NCBI RefSeq assembly: GCF_021025955.1
Contig: NZ_JAJNCL010000001.1
Coordinates: 372,001-436,000 of the forward strand
Direction: 5' to 3'
From: Rhodococcus qingshengii
Lineage (GTDB): Bacteria; Actinomycetota; Actinomycetes; Mycobacteriales; Mycobacteriaceae
DNA: 64,000 nucleotides
The notes under the pieces were generated by a model. That model was not told the origin of the DNA and did no database searches. It was given only the letters and a program-made list of their open reading frames with translations. The translations under genes and the position numbers were made by a program. Position 1 is the stretch's first letter. Every line of letters begins with the position of its first letter. Positions 56,747 to 64,000 of the stretch are shown here, piece after piece.

Positions 56747-57928
56747 ATGACACACGCCGCGCTGTCCGCTCGTATGGACGGACTCCGTAGTTCTGCAATT
56801 CGCGATCTACTCACCCTGACTGCCCGACCCGACGTCATCAGTTTGGCCGGCGGGCTACCCGACCCCGATTTCATTCCGCGGGAACGAATCTCGAAGGCGG
56901 CACACGACTCGCTCGGTGACCCCTCGTCCGTCCAGTACAGCGAGACCTCCGGCCTGCGGCGCCTCCGTGAGGTGGTCGCCGAGCGCGAATCCACGAAAAT
57001 CGGGCGATCACTCGACGCGTCCGAAGTTGTGATCACACACGGTTCTCAGCAAGGTTTGAGCTTGCTCGCGCAGGTGCTCCTCGACGTCGGTGACGTTGTG
57101 GTCGTGGAGGAACCGGCGTATACCGGTGCGCTCCAGGTCTTTCGGACGGCGCAGGCCAGTCTCGTTCCGGTCCAGCTGGACGAGGACGGGATGGACACCG
57201 CCGCGCTCGAGGTGAAACTCGATGCCGGTCTTCGGCCCAAAGTTGTTCACACCGTGAGTAATTTTCACAACCCGCGCGGCGCGGTGCTCTCCGTGCAGCG
57301 CCGAACGCACCTGGCTGCACTGGCCGACCGATACGGATTCTGGGTTCTCGAGGACGACCCGTACGGCGAGCTGTACTTCGGCGACCAACCGCCCGCGCCA
57401 CTGGCTGCGCTGTCGGACAGGGTGATTCGGCTGTCCAGTGCCTCCAAGGTGTTGGCGCCGGCGCTACGCGTCGGCTGGCTGCACGGCGATCGGCGAGTCT
57501 GCGAGGCCGTCGAACTGATCAAGCAAGGCGCTGATCTGTGCGGTTCTTCGCTCACTCAGCAGATCGCCGCTGACCTCTTCTCCGACCGCGGGTGGTTCGA
57601 CGCGCATCTCGACAAGCTCCGGGCGGGGTACGGAGCCAGAGCGAAGGCAATGGTCACGGCCGCGGAGACTGAATTGGGTGGTCGTGCAAGCTTTTCCGAG
57701 GTCCGCGGCGGCATGTTCTGCTGGATGGATTTTCTCGACGACGTCGATACCACCGAACTCCTGGGGGTCGCACTGAAATACGGAGTCGCTTTTGTCCCAG
57801 GTTCGGCGTTCTCAGTCGAAGCGGACCTCAGCCGAAGCGCTCGACTGTGTTTCGCGACGTATCCTGAAGCCGTGCTGGTCGATGCCGTAGGCAGGCTCCG
57901 GGACAGTGTCAGCGTAGGTACAGCCTGA
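56747..57928 (+). CDS. PLP-dependent aminotransferase, class I/II (2-aminoadipate/MocR-like branch)
   Basis: 393 aa fold-type I aminotransferase. PDVISLAGGLPDPDFIPRERI, YSETSGLRRLREVVAERE, VITHGSQQGLSLLAQVLLDVGDVVVVEEPAYTGALQVF, NFHNPRGAVLSVQRR, WVLEDDPYGELYF, and Lys234 in SSASKVLAPALRVGWL as the Schiff-base residue. Resembles LysN/2-aminoadipate and valine-pyruvate type enzymes without an N-terminal HTH. Substrate not determined. Its 3' end overlaps the convergent CoA-transferase gene by 20 bases. Confidence 0.9.
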   Translation: MTHAALSARMDGLRSSAIRDLLTLTARPDVISLAGGLPDPDFIPRERISKAAHDSLGDPSSVQYSETSGLRRLREVVAERESTKIGRSLDASEVVITHGSQQGLSLLAQVLLDVGDVVVVEEPAYTGALQVFRTAQASLVPVQLDEDGMDTAALEVKLDAGLRPKVVHTVSNFHNPRGAVLSVQRRTHLAALADRYGFWVLEDDPYGELYFGDQPPAPLAALSDRVIRLSSASKVLAPALRVGWLHGDRRVCEAVELIKQGADLCGSSLTQQIAADLFSDRGWFDAHLDKLRAGYGARAKAMVTAAETELGGRASFSEVRGGMFCWMDFLDDVDTTELLGVALKYGVAFVPGSAFSVEADLSRSARLCFATYPEAVLVDAVGRLRDSVSVGTA

Positions 57929-58694
57929 CCTTGTCGATCGTGTTGCGGAGCAGATCGATCTCCGTGCCCGACGGTGGGGTGGTGACGGTGACATGGTCGG
58001 CGACGGCCAGGTCCCATCCCGTCGACTCCCGTACCTGATCGACAGAGATTCCCTCGTGGACGCTGGTCAACTCCAGTTCGCCGCCGGGGCCCTGGTGTGT
58101 CAGGACGCCGAGGTTGGTGAAAACCTTGGTCACTCCTGCACCTGCCGGCATGATGCCCTTTCCGCTGGCGAGGGCGCGGGCGGGGCTTGGTGAGGTGCAG
58201 AAGTCGAGCTCGGCAGGAAACGAACTGAGGTCGTGGCGACGCATTACGACGAAGATTTCGGCGGCGTTCGCGATGATCTCGACAGCCCCGCCCGCTCCGG
58301 GCAGTCTGACGGTCGGGTTCTTCCAGTCGCCGATGAAACTCGTGTTCAGGCTGCCCGTTCGATCGATTTGAGCGGCCCCCAGAAATCCGACGTCGACGTT
58401 GCCGCCTTGCAGGACATAGCCGAAGAGCGCGGCCATGCTCAGCACGGATTCGGCACCGGAGACAACCACGGAGTCGGCGATACCCTCGGCCATGGCTGAC
58501 GGGTGCGCGCCGCACACCCCGGACTCGTAGATCAGCTCGACATCCGGATTCGACGTGTGCCTCGCGAGATCGACTGCGAGCGTGGGTAGCCCAACTCCGG
58601 CAAAGACTCGGCGTTTACCCGCCAATTCGCGTGCCGCGACGGCGACGATGGTTTCGGTAGAGGTGGTCGGACCGATGTCGATCGTGGTGGTCAT
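57909..58694 (-). CDS. CoA-transferase beta subunit (CatJ/GctB-like)
   Basis: 261 aa, family I CoA-transferase. MTTTIDIGPTTSTETIVAVAARELAGKRRVFAGVGLPTLAVDLARHTSNPDVELIYESGVCGAHP shows the family ESG motif with the catalytic Glu, then SMAALFGYVLQGGNVDVGFLGAAQIDRTGSLNTSFIGDWKNPTVRLPGAGGA, and KVFTNLGVLTHQGPGGELEL. Size and motifs resemble the CatI/CatJ 3-oxoadipate and glutaconate branch more than short PcaIJ enzymes. The ATG overlaps the alpha-subunit stop by four bases. Confidence 0.88.
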   Translation of the reverse strand: MTTTIDIGPTTSTETIVAVAARELAGKRRVFAGVGLPTLAVDLARHTSNPDVELIYESGVCGAHPSAMAEGIADSVVVSGAESVLSMAALFGYVLQGGNVDVGFLGAAQIDRTGSLNTSFIGDWKNPTVRLPGAGGAVEIIANAAEIFVVMRRHDLSSFPAELDFCTSPSPARALASGKGIMPAGAGVTKVFTNLGVLTHQGPGGELELTSVHEGISVDQVRESTGWDLAVADHVTVTTPPSGTEIDLLRNTIDKVRLYLR

Positions 58695-59605
58695 AGTCTG
58701 CTCCCGTAGTCGACTGGTGTGGAGAGTTTTGATCCGACCTCGAGATCGGTCCAGTAGTCTGCTCCGAGTTTGGCGAGATACTCGCTGTGACTGTCGAGTG
58801 CGTACACCCAATCGTCGAGCCAATCTCTCAGCCGTGAAGGATCTTTGGAAATTTCGGTCCAGCGTCGGTAGAAGCCGCAATCGCGGTCGTAGTATCCCTG
58901 TGCGTACGACGGGTGCGCGCCGCGTGGGCAGACGACAACCGCGTCGACTGCGTGCGAGGGAATCAGAGTTCGGCTGGGGTCGGACCTGATGACCTCGTCG
59001 TCGACCAGTTCTTCGACAATGACGATCGCCTTCTTCGCGGCGTACACGGCTTCTTGCTGCACCCCGGCGATGCCCCAGATCTGTGCGTTCCCGGACGCGT
59101 CCGCTCGCTGTGCACCGATGATCGTCACATCCGGATTCAGTGGCGGCACAACGTAGACGCTCCCGCCGCCGTACGGGTCGTCGACGAGTCTCAGTTGTGG
59201 GTTGAGCGCGGGCAGATCACTCCCGGCGTACGACCGTAGCGGAAAGAAGGGAAGCCTGGCGGCTCCAGCCTGATACCGGCAGACCATGCCGTAGTGGCTG
59301 TATTCCTCGACTTCGAGGGGGAGTGGGTCCTGGTTCTCGATGCGTCTGCGTAACTCGTACAGAGAGCCCGCGGACCCGCTGGCGAAGAACGATGCAACCA
59401 GCTTTCGGACGCAGCCGGCGGCGACGAGCTGATCGGAAACGATGTCCGGCGTCATCCGGCACAGCGTGAGGTCCTTTCTGCCCTGCCGGATGATCTCGTG
59501 TGCCGCGGCAAACGGAATGAGATGCGAAAATCCTTCCAGCGCAACAGTCATACCGTCTCCGACGTATCGACCGATGGCCTCTTTCATCGAGAGGGTCTTG
59601 TCCAC
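58691..59605 (-). CDS. CoA-transferase alpha subunit (CatI/GctA-like)
   Basis: 304 aa. LSMKEAIGRYVGDGMTVALEGFSHLIPFAAAHEIIRQGRKDLTLCRMTPDIVSDQLVAAGCVRKLVASF, AGSDLPALNPQLRLVDDPYGGGSVYVVPPLNPDVTIIGAQRADASGNAQIWG, and a long C-terminal tail, all as in CatI-type subunits of 3-oxoadipate CoA-transferases. Forms an alpha-beta complex with the downstream gene product. GTG 59605 has AGAGG seven bases upstream. Divergent from a LysR gene that probably controls it. Substrate is a dicarboxylic acid, most plausibly 3-oxoadipate; not certain. Confidence 0.88.
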   Translation of the reverse strand: MDKTLSMKEAIGRYVGDGMTVALEGFSHLIPFAAAHEIIRQGRKDLTLCRMTPDIVSDQLVAAGCVRKLVASFFASGSAGSLYELRRRIENQDPLPLEVEEYSHYGMVCRYQAGAARLPFFPLRSYAGSDLPALNPQLRLVDDPYGGGSVYVVPPLNPDVTIIGAQRADASGNAQIWGIAGVQQEAVYAAKKAIVIVEELVDDEVIRSDPSRTLIPSHAVDAVVVCPRGAHPSYAQGYYDRDCGFYRRWTEISKDPSRLRDWLDDWVYALDSHSEYLAKLGADYWTDLEVGSKLSTPVDYGSRL

Positions 59606-59689
59606 GTGTGTACCTCTTCTTGCGTTCTCGCGCACTCGGTCGGTTTCGGAAACTTGACAGGGTCGGCCGGCATGGCGCAACAATGTCGG

Positions 59690-60586
59690 GTGGAAATTCA
59701 TCAGATCAACGCATTTCTCGCGGTGGCTGAGGAGCTACATTTCGGCCGTGCGGCGCAGAGGCTTCGGATTGCGCAGCCGCCACTGAGTCGAACGATCAGG
59801 CAATTCGAGAAACAGCTCGGTTCGCCGTTGTTCGATCGAAGTACTCGAACCGTGCGGTTGACTGCTGCCGGCGAAGCGCTGCTGCTGCCGGCGCGCGAGA
59901 TACTGGACGCGTGCCGGATGGCCGAGATCGCGGTGTCCGCGGCAGGCAAGGGAACGACAGGTCGCGTTCGTCTGGGTTTTGCGGGAACCTCGTCGCATCT
60001 GCTCGTCGGGCGGTGGGCGAAATTGGTGAGAAAGACGAATCCCGGTATCGAATTCGTCCTCGACAGTTCCGCTTTCGCGAACGAGGCGTTGTTGATGCTG
60101 CTCGATCGACGACTCGACATCGGGATGGTGCGGTGGACCGTTCCGCCGCTCGGGATCACGTCGAGGTTGATCGCCGAGGAGGACTTTCTGGTTGCCATGT
60201 CGAAAGACCACCCGTTGGCGTCGAGGGACTCGGTTCGGTTGATCGAATTGGAGTCCGAGAATTGGGTGACGCTTCCGGCGGAACCAGGGTCGATTCTGAG
60301 GGAATCTCTGCTCACTGCGTCGAAGAACGCAGGGTTCCTCGCCCGAATCGTGCAGACGGCACCGGATTCGATGTCGTTGATCGCGCTGGTGTCCGCGGAA
60401 ATCGGATGCTCGTTGACCATTTCCTCGGTAGCCCAGAGCATCGTGAACCCGGATGTGGTCTTTGTTCCCGTCATGGATCCACCTCCTCCTCTTCAACTTC
60501 GTATCGCCTGGCGAGAGGGAGACGACAGACCTGCTCTTCTCGAAGTGTTGAAATTGTCCGAGCAGGCTCTGCCGTCGCTGGCTTAG
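59690..60586 (+). CDS. LysR family transcriptional regulator
   Basis: 298 aa. Winged helix VEIHQINAFLAVAEELHFGRAAQRLRIAQPPLSRTIRQFEKQLGSPLFDRSTRTVRLTAAGEALL at residues 1-65, then an effector domain (RVRLGFAGTSSHLLVGRWAKLVR ... LDIGMVRW). GTG 59690 matches the usual LysR start (MEI-HQ); an ATG at 59672 adds six residues. Divergent from the CoA-transferase operon with an 84-base gap, so it likely regulates it with an aromatic or dicarboxylate inducer. Its stop overlaps that of the convergent transporter gene. Confidence 0.9.
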   Translation: MEIHQINAFLAVAEELHFGRAAQRLRIAQPPLSRTIRQFEKQLGSPLFDRSTRTVRLTAAGEALLLPAREILDACRMAEIAVSAAGKGTTGRVRLGFAGTSSHLLVGRWAKLVRKTNPGIEFVLDSSAFANEALLMLLDRRLDIGMVRWTVPPLGITSRLIAEEDFLVAMSKDHPLASRDSVRLIELESENWVTLPAEPGSILRESLLTASKNAGFLARIVQTAPDSMSLIALVSAEIGCSLTISSVAQSIVNPDVVFVPVMDPPPPLQLRIAWREGDDRPALLEVLKLSEQALPSLA

Positions 60587-61998
60587 ACGGTTGCCCGACC
60601 TGAAGTAATTTCACCGGCTTCGGACTTCGGCGAGTTAGCGCTTCCGGCAGGGGTGTTCTCGATTTCGAGTTCGTCGTAATCCGCCTGCTCGGCCGTCGAG
60701 AGTTCGCTTGCGTTGTAACCGGTTCGGCGGAGCAGGAGAAGGGTGCAGATCAGCGAGACAAGTGCGTACAGCCCCGACACGATCGCGACCCCGACGATGT
60801 TGCCGGACGTGTTGAGCATCCATTGCGCCAGTACCGGGGTTCCGCCGCCGACGATGAGGGAACACAGTTGGTACGCCGTCGACAGGCCGGTGTAACGGAT
60901 GTTGGCGGGGAAGGCCCGAGCGAGAACGCCGGCTATCGCGCCGTAGAACATCGAGTGCGGGATCGTGGCGAGACACATCGCGACTACTGCGATGGTGAAG
61001 TTCCCGGTTCTGATGGCGAAGAACATCGCGGGCATGAGAACGAATTCCGGTATCACCATCAGACACATGGCTTTTCGCATGTCGATCTTGGAGACCAGGA
61101 CGGCGCCGAACGGTTGGACGATGAACTGCACGACAAGCGCGATCGCGATGGCGGCGAGGAAGGTTCCTCGGTCGTATCCGAGTTCTTTCGTGGCCCAGGA
61201 CAATGCGAAGGTGTTCTTGAAGTAGGTGACCTGCGCGAGGGGGAGTGCGCCGGCGCCGAGGAGAACCAGTACCCAATGCTTGCGCAACACTTCGGCGAGC
61301 GGAAGTTTGACGATCTTCTTGCGGGCGAGAACGGCTTTCATCTCGTCGGACTCTTCGAGTTTGAGGCGAATGATCATCCCGAGAATGACCAGGCCTGCCG
61401 AAACGAGAAATGGGATTCGCCAGCCGTAGAGAAGGAATGACGGCGTCGGCATCGAGGACAGCAAGAAGAATGCGATGGTGGCCAACAGATTTCCGGCGGG
61501 TGAGCCCTGTTGAGCGAACGCGGAGTAGAGGATGCTCTTGCCCTTCGGCGCGTTCTCGCTGGCGATGAGCACTGCACCGCCCCACTCGCCACCGACCGCG
61601 ACTCCTTGGATGACGCGAAGGGTGACCAGGCCGATCGGCGCCCAGATCCCTACCTGTGCGTAGGTGGGGAGGAGTCCGATGCCGACGGTGGCGACGCCCA
61701 TCATCATCAAGGTGATGACCAGAGTGTTCTTGCGTCCGATCCGGTCGCCGAGGTGACCGAAGATGATCCCGCCGATCGGCCGGGCGAGGAAGCCCGCCCA
61801 CAGAGTGATGAAGGCGAGGAGCGTTCCGACTCCGCTCGGGAGAGTGTCGGAGAAGAAGATGTCGCCGAATACCAAGGCAGCCGCGGTGCCGTAGATGTAG
61901 AAGTCGTACCACTCGATAGTGGTTCCGATGAACGAAGCGATACCGGCTCTTCGTGCCTTGGCGTTGATCTCCTCGGAACTGCGAGTGGGTGAACTCAT
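60583..61998 (-). CDS. MHS-family MFS transporter (shikimate/dicarboxylate:H+ symporter-like)
   Basis: 471 aa, 12 TM. N-terminus ASFIGTTIEWYDFYIYGTAAALVFGDIFF is diagnostic of the metabolite:H+ symporter family (ShiA, KgtP, PcaT), followed by ARPIGGIIFGHLGDRIGRKNTLVITLMMMGVATVGIGLLPTY and RVIQGVAVGGEWGGAVLIASENAP. Imports an organic acid. Encoded on the far side of the LysR gene, with the CoA-transferase, it may bring in the acid that is then CoA-activated. Confidence 0.92.
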   Translation of the reverse strand: MSSPTRSSEEINAKARRAGIASFIGTTIEWYDFYIYGTAAALVFGDIFFSDTLPSGVGTLLAFITLWAGFLARPIGGIIFGHLGDRIGRKNTLVITLMMMGVATVGIGLLPTYAQVGIWAPIGLVTLRVIQGVAVGGEWGGAVLIASENAPKGKSILYSAFAQQGSPAGNLLATIAFFLLSSMPTPSFLLYGWRIPFLVSAGLVILGMIIRLKLEESDEMKAVLARKKIVKLPLAEVLRKHWVLVLLGAGALPLAQVTYFKNTFALSWATKELGYDRGTFLAAIAIALVVQFIVQPFGAVLVSKIDMRKAMCLMVIPEFVLMPAMFFAIRTGNFTIAVVAMCLATIPHSMFYGAIAGVLARAFPANIRYTGLSTAYQLCSLIVGGGTPVLAQWMLNTSGNIVGVAIVSGLYALVSLICTLLLLRRTGYNASELSTAEQADYDELEIENTPAGSANSPKSEAGEITSGRATV

Positions 61999-62094
61999 GC
62001 GTGGCGACCTTTCTCTGCATCATTCGTGGCGCCGAAACGTGGCGCGCCTGAATGAGATTCGCAGAGTGGTGTAGGTCACGTCCAATACCAAGTT

Positions 62095-62133
62095 GGTCGC
62101 CTATTGATACCTCTGGAGTATCAATAGGCGACC
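62095..62133. terminator. Strong hairpin downstream of glpK
   Basis: GGTCGCCTATTGATAC and GTATCAATAGGCGACC form a perfect 16-bp stem with a 7-base loop. It lies 99 bases after the glpK stop and about 97 bases upstream of the MHS transporter start. A second small palindrome (ATGGAC/GTCCAT, 62152-62167) lies nearer to glpK. Either can end glpK transcription; a role in the transporter leader is also possible. Confidence 0.75.
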
Positions 62134-62231
62134 TGTCGCAGCAGTTCCGGTATGGACAGCCGTCCATTCGGTATCGGTGCGGATTGGAAGCCACCCGTGA
62201 AGAGCGCCGCGATCGCGAAGGACGAAGGCTG

Positions 62232-63722
62232 CTACTCCGACCAGTTGTACGTCCTCTCGACGGCCTTGTTCCACTCCGCGTACAGCCGTGCTCGCTCGGA
62301 CTCGTTCATCGCCGGTTCCCAAGTCTGACCGACGGCCCAGTTGTTGCGGATGTCTTCGGTGTCCGCCCAGTAACCGATGGCGAGGCCCGCTGCATATGCA
62401 GCGCCGAGCGCTGTCGTTTCGTTGACCACCGGACGGATGACGGGAACTCCGAGGATGTCCGACTGGAACTGCATCAGGGTTTCGTTGACCACCATGCCGC
62501 CGTCGACCTTCAGCGCGGAGAGTTCGACGCCTGAATCCGCTCGCATGGCGTCGATGACCTCGCGGGTTTGGTATGCCGTTGCTTCGAGTGCCGCGCGGGC
62601 GAGGTGTCCCTTGTTGACGAAGCGCGTCAGGCCGACGATGACGCCGCGCGCGTCCGGTCGCCACCGGGGTGCGAAAAGTCCCGAGAACGCGGGTACGAAG
62701 TAGGCGCCGCCGTTGTCGTCGACACTTGCGGCGAGCGGCTCGATGTCCTTGGCGTTCTGAATGATTCCGAGATTGTCTCGAAGCCACTGGACCAAGGATC
62801 CCGTCACCGCGACGGAACCTTCGAGTGCATAGACGGCGGGGGCTTCGCCGAGTTTGTAGCAGACGGTGGTCAGCAGTCCGTGCTTGCTGTGAACCGGCTT
62901 CGTTCCCGTATTGAGAAGCATGAAATTGCCGGTGCCGTAGGTGTTCTTGGCTTCACCCTCGGAGAGGCAGGCCTGACCGAACGTCGCTGCCTGTTGGTCA
63001 CCCAGAATTCCGGCGACCGGTACTCCGGCGAGATTGCCGCGAGGGCGACCGGTGCCGTACACCTCGGAAGAACTACGGATTTCCGGGAGCATCGACATCG
63101 GGATTCCGAAGTCTGCACAGATCGATTCGTCCCACTGGAGGGTTCCCAGATCCATCAACATCGTGCGTGACGCATTGGTGACATCTGTCACGTGAACACC
63201 CTCGGTCAAGTTCCACACGATCCACGTGTCGACAGTGCCGAAGCACAGCTCCCCGGCCTCCGCTTTGGCTCTCGCTCCGTCCACGTTGTCGAGAATCCAG
63301 CGGATCTTCGGCCCGGCGAAGTAGGTCGAGAGCGGTAGTCCGGTCTTGTCTCGATACTTGTCCGGACCCTCGTCGCCGCCCAGTTCGACACACAGTTGAT
63401 CCGTGCGCGTGTCCTGCCACACGATCGCGTTGTAGATCGGCTCACCCGTCGAACGCTCCCAAACGACGGTCGTCTCACGCTGATTCGTGATTCCGACGGC
63501 CGCGATGTCGGCCCGCGTGAGATCGACCTTCGCGAGAGCGCCGGCCACCACCTCTCGAGTGTTGATCCACAGCGCCACCGGATCGTGCTCGACCCAACCG
63601 GCACGCGGGAAAATCTGCTCGTGTTCTTTCTGCGCAACGCTCACCACGGCGCCGCTGTGATCGAAGATCATGCAGCGGCTCGACGTCGTGCCTTGGTCGA
63701 TGGCGGCGATGTATTGATTCAC
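62232..63722 (-). CDS. glpK: Glycerol kinase
   Basis: Phosphorylates glycerol to sn-glycerol-3-phosphate in the cytoplasm. 496 aa FGGY-family kinase, ASKHA fold. [16 protein letters not shown] (phosphate 1), [30 protein letters not shown] (glycerol site Arg), [61 protein letters not shown] and [21 protein letters not shown] start at 63722 with GGAG upstream. Divergent from glpD, whose product oxidises the glycerol-3-phosphate formed. Confidence 0.97.
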   Translation of the reverse strand: MNQYIAAIDQGTTSSRCMIFDHSGAVVSVAQKEHEQIFPRAGWVEHDPVALWINTREVVAGALAKVDLTRADIAAVGITNQRETTVVWERSTGEPIYNAIVWQDTRTDQLCVELGGDEGPDKYRDKTGLPLSTYFAGPKIRWILDNVDGARAKAEAGELCFGTVDTWIVWNLTEGVHVTDVTNASRTMLMDLGTLQWDESICADFGIPMSMLPEIRSSSEVYGTGRPRGNLAGVPVAGILGDQQAATFGQACLSEGEAKNTYGTGNFMLLNTGTKPVHSKHGLLTTVCYKLGEAPAVYALEGSVAVTGSLVQWLRDNLGIIQNAKDIEPLAASVDDNGGAYFVPAFSGLFAPRWRPDARGVIVGLTRFVNKGHLARAALEATAYQTREVIDAMRADSGVELSALKVDGGMVVNETLMQFQSDILGVPVIRPVVNETTALGAAYAAGLAIGYWADTEDIRNNWAVGQTWEPAMNESERARLYAEWNKAVERTYNWSE

Positions 63723-63791
63723 TGTGCTCCTAGGTTCGGGCGCGTTCGCAGTAATCCGTGCGCTGTCGCAGTATGTGGATCAAGCTACTAG

Positions 63792-63822
63792 CCTGTAAAC
63801 GGATTCGTCGTCGACTTACAGG
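63792..63822. promoter_or_regulatory. Inverted repeat in the glpK-glpD intergenic region
   Basis: CCTGTAA (63792-63798) and TTACAGG (63816-63822) are perfect inverted arms with 17 bases between. The right arm partly covers the glpD ribosome-binding site (GGAG, 63821-63824), so it may be an operator or an RNA hairpin that limits glpD translation. Confidence 0.5.
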
Positions 63823-63830
63823 AGATCGGG

Positions 63831-64000
63831 TTGAGTAAGCAGCAAGGTGCGCAGTTTCTCGGCCCGCAGCAGCGTGAAGCTGCTTGGGAACAACTTCAGA
63901 CCGAGCAATTCGACGTCGTCGTGGTCGGTGGCGGTGTGGTCGGTGTCGGAGCTGCCCTCGATGCGGCAACCCGCGGACTCAAGGTTGCGTTGGTCGAGGC
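63831..64000 (+). CDS. glpD: Glycerol-3-phosphate dehydrogenase, FAD-dependent (partial, N-terminus only)
   Basis: About 56 residues are present. TTG start at 63831 with GGAG six bases upstream gives LSKQQGAQFLGPQQREAAWEQL, then EQFDVVVVGGGVVGVGAALDAATRGLKVALVE, an FAD-binding dinucleotide fold with two-Gly spacing as in GlpD. Identity rests on this motif and on divergence from glpK. The remainder lies past the right edge; by M. tuberculosis order it would be glpD2 (Rv3302c). Confidence 0.88.
   Translation, partial: MSKQQGAQFLGPQQREAAWEQLQTEQFDVVVVGGGVVGVGAALDAATRGLKVALVE

Overview
The window looks like chromosomal DNA of a high-GC actinomycete, most probably Rhodococcus of the erythropolis/qingshengii type. 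This is inferred from codon use, frequent GTG/TTG starts, mycobacteria-like gene content (Rv3303c-type lpdA, Rv3311-like protein, EspC-like protein, sdhCDAB) and roughly 62% GC by eye; no database search was run.

Layout. 1-9.7 kb: housekeeping genes: a truncated metY behind a SAM-IV riboswitch, icd, an MFS exporter, xth, a membrane-anchored barnase-type RNase with its barstar inhibitor, trpS, yhjD, a dacB-type D,D-carboxypeptidase and a small lipoprotein. 9.7-37.5 kb: a large accessory catabolic region. Its core is a complete myo-inositol operon (iolC, an aldolase, iolB, iolD, iolE, iolG, iolH, iolA), with a divergent GntR/UTRA regulator (iolR) and an extra Gfo/Idh dehydrogenase. A rifamycin-resistance patch follows: a decayed MFS gene, a perfect 19-bp rifamycin-associated element and a rox/iri-type rifampicin monooxygenase. 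Next come a second sugar/polyol module (PhyH-type dioxygenase, hydroxypyruvate-isomerase-like protein, three more Gfo/Idh enzymes, a second IolE-like protein, an SDR), two LacI regulators and a solute-binding/permease/ATPase transporter. 37.5-57 kb: a backbone matching remembered Mycobacterium tuberculosis order (sdhBADC, cdd, deoA, add, Rv3311-like, upp, pmmB, deoD, two M20 amidohydrolases, Rv3304-like, lpdA), interrupted by a four-gene type VII-secretion-like cassette with an NlpC/P60 peptidase. 57-64 kb: an aminotransferase, a two-subunit CoA-transferase with LysR regulator and MHS transporter, glpK, and the start of glpD.

How the genes work together. The transporter at 29.7-32.7 kb shares a 25-bp promoter element (21/25 identical) with the iolC operon. 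This ties it to IolR and suggests it imports inositol or a close relative. The many Gfo/Idh and TIM-barrel isomerase paralogues suggest that several inositol isomers or derivatives are funnelled into one iol pathway, ending in acetyl-CoA and dihydroxyacetone phosphate. cdd-deoA-add, upp, pmmB and deoD form a nucleoside-salvage neighbourhood beside succinate dehydrogenase.

No tRNA, rRNA, CRISPR array or intact insertion sequence was seen. Only 533-1121 is a gene-free stretch longer than 300 bases.
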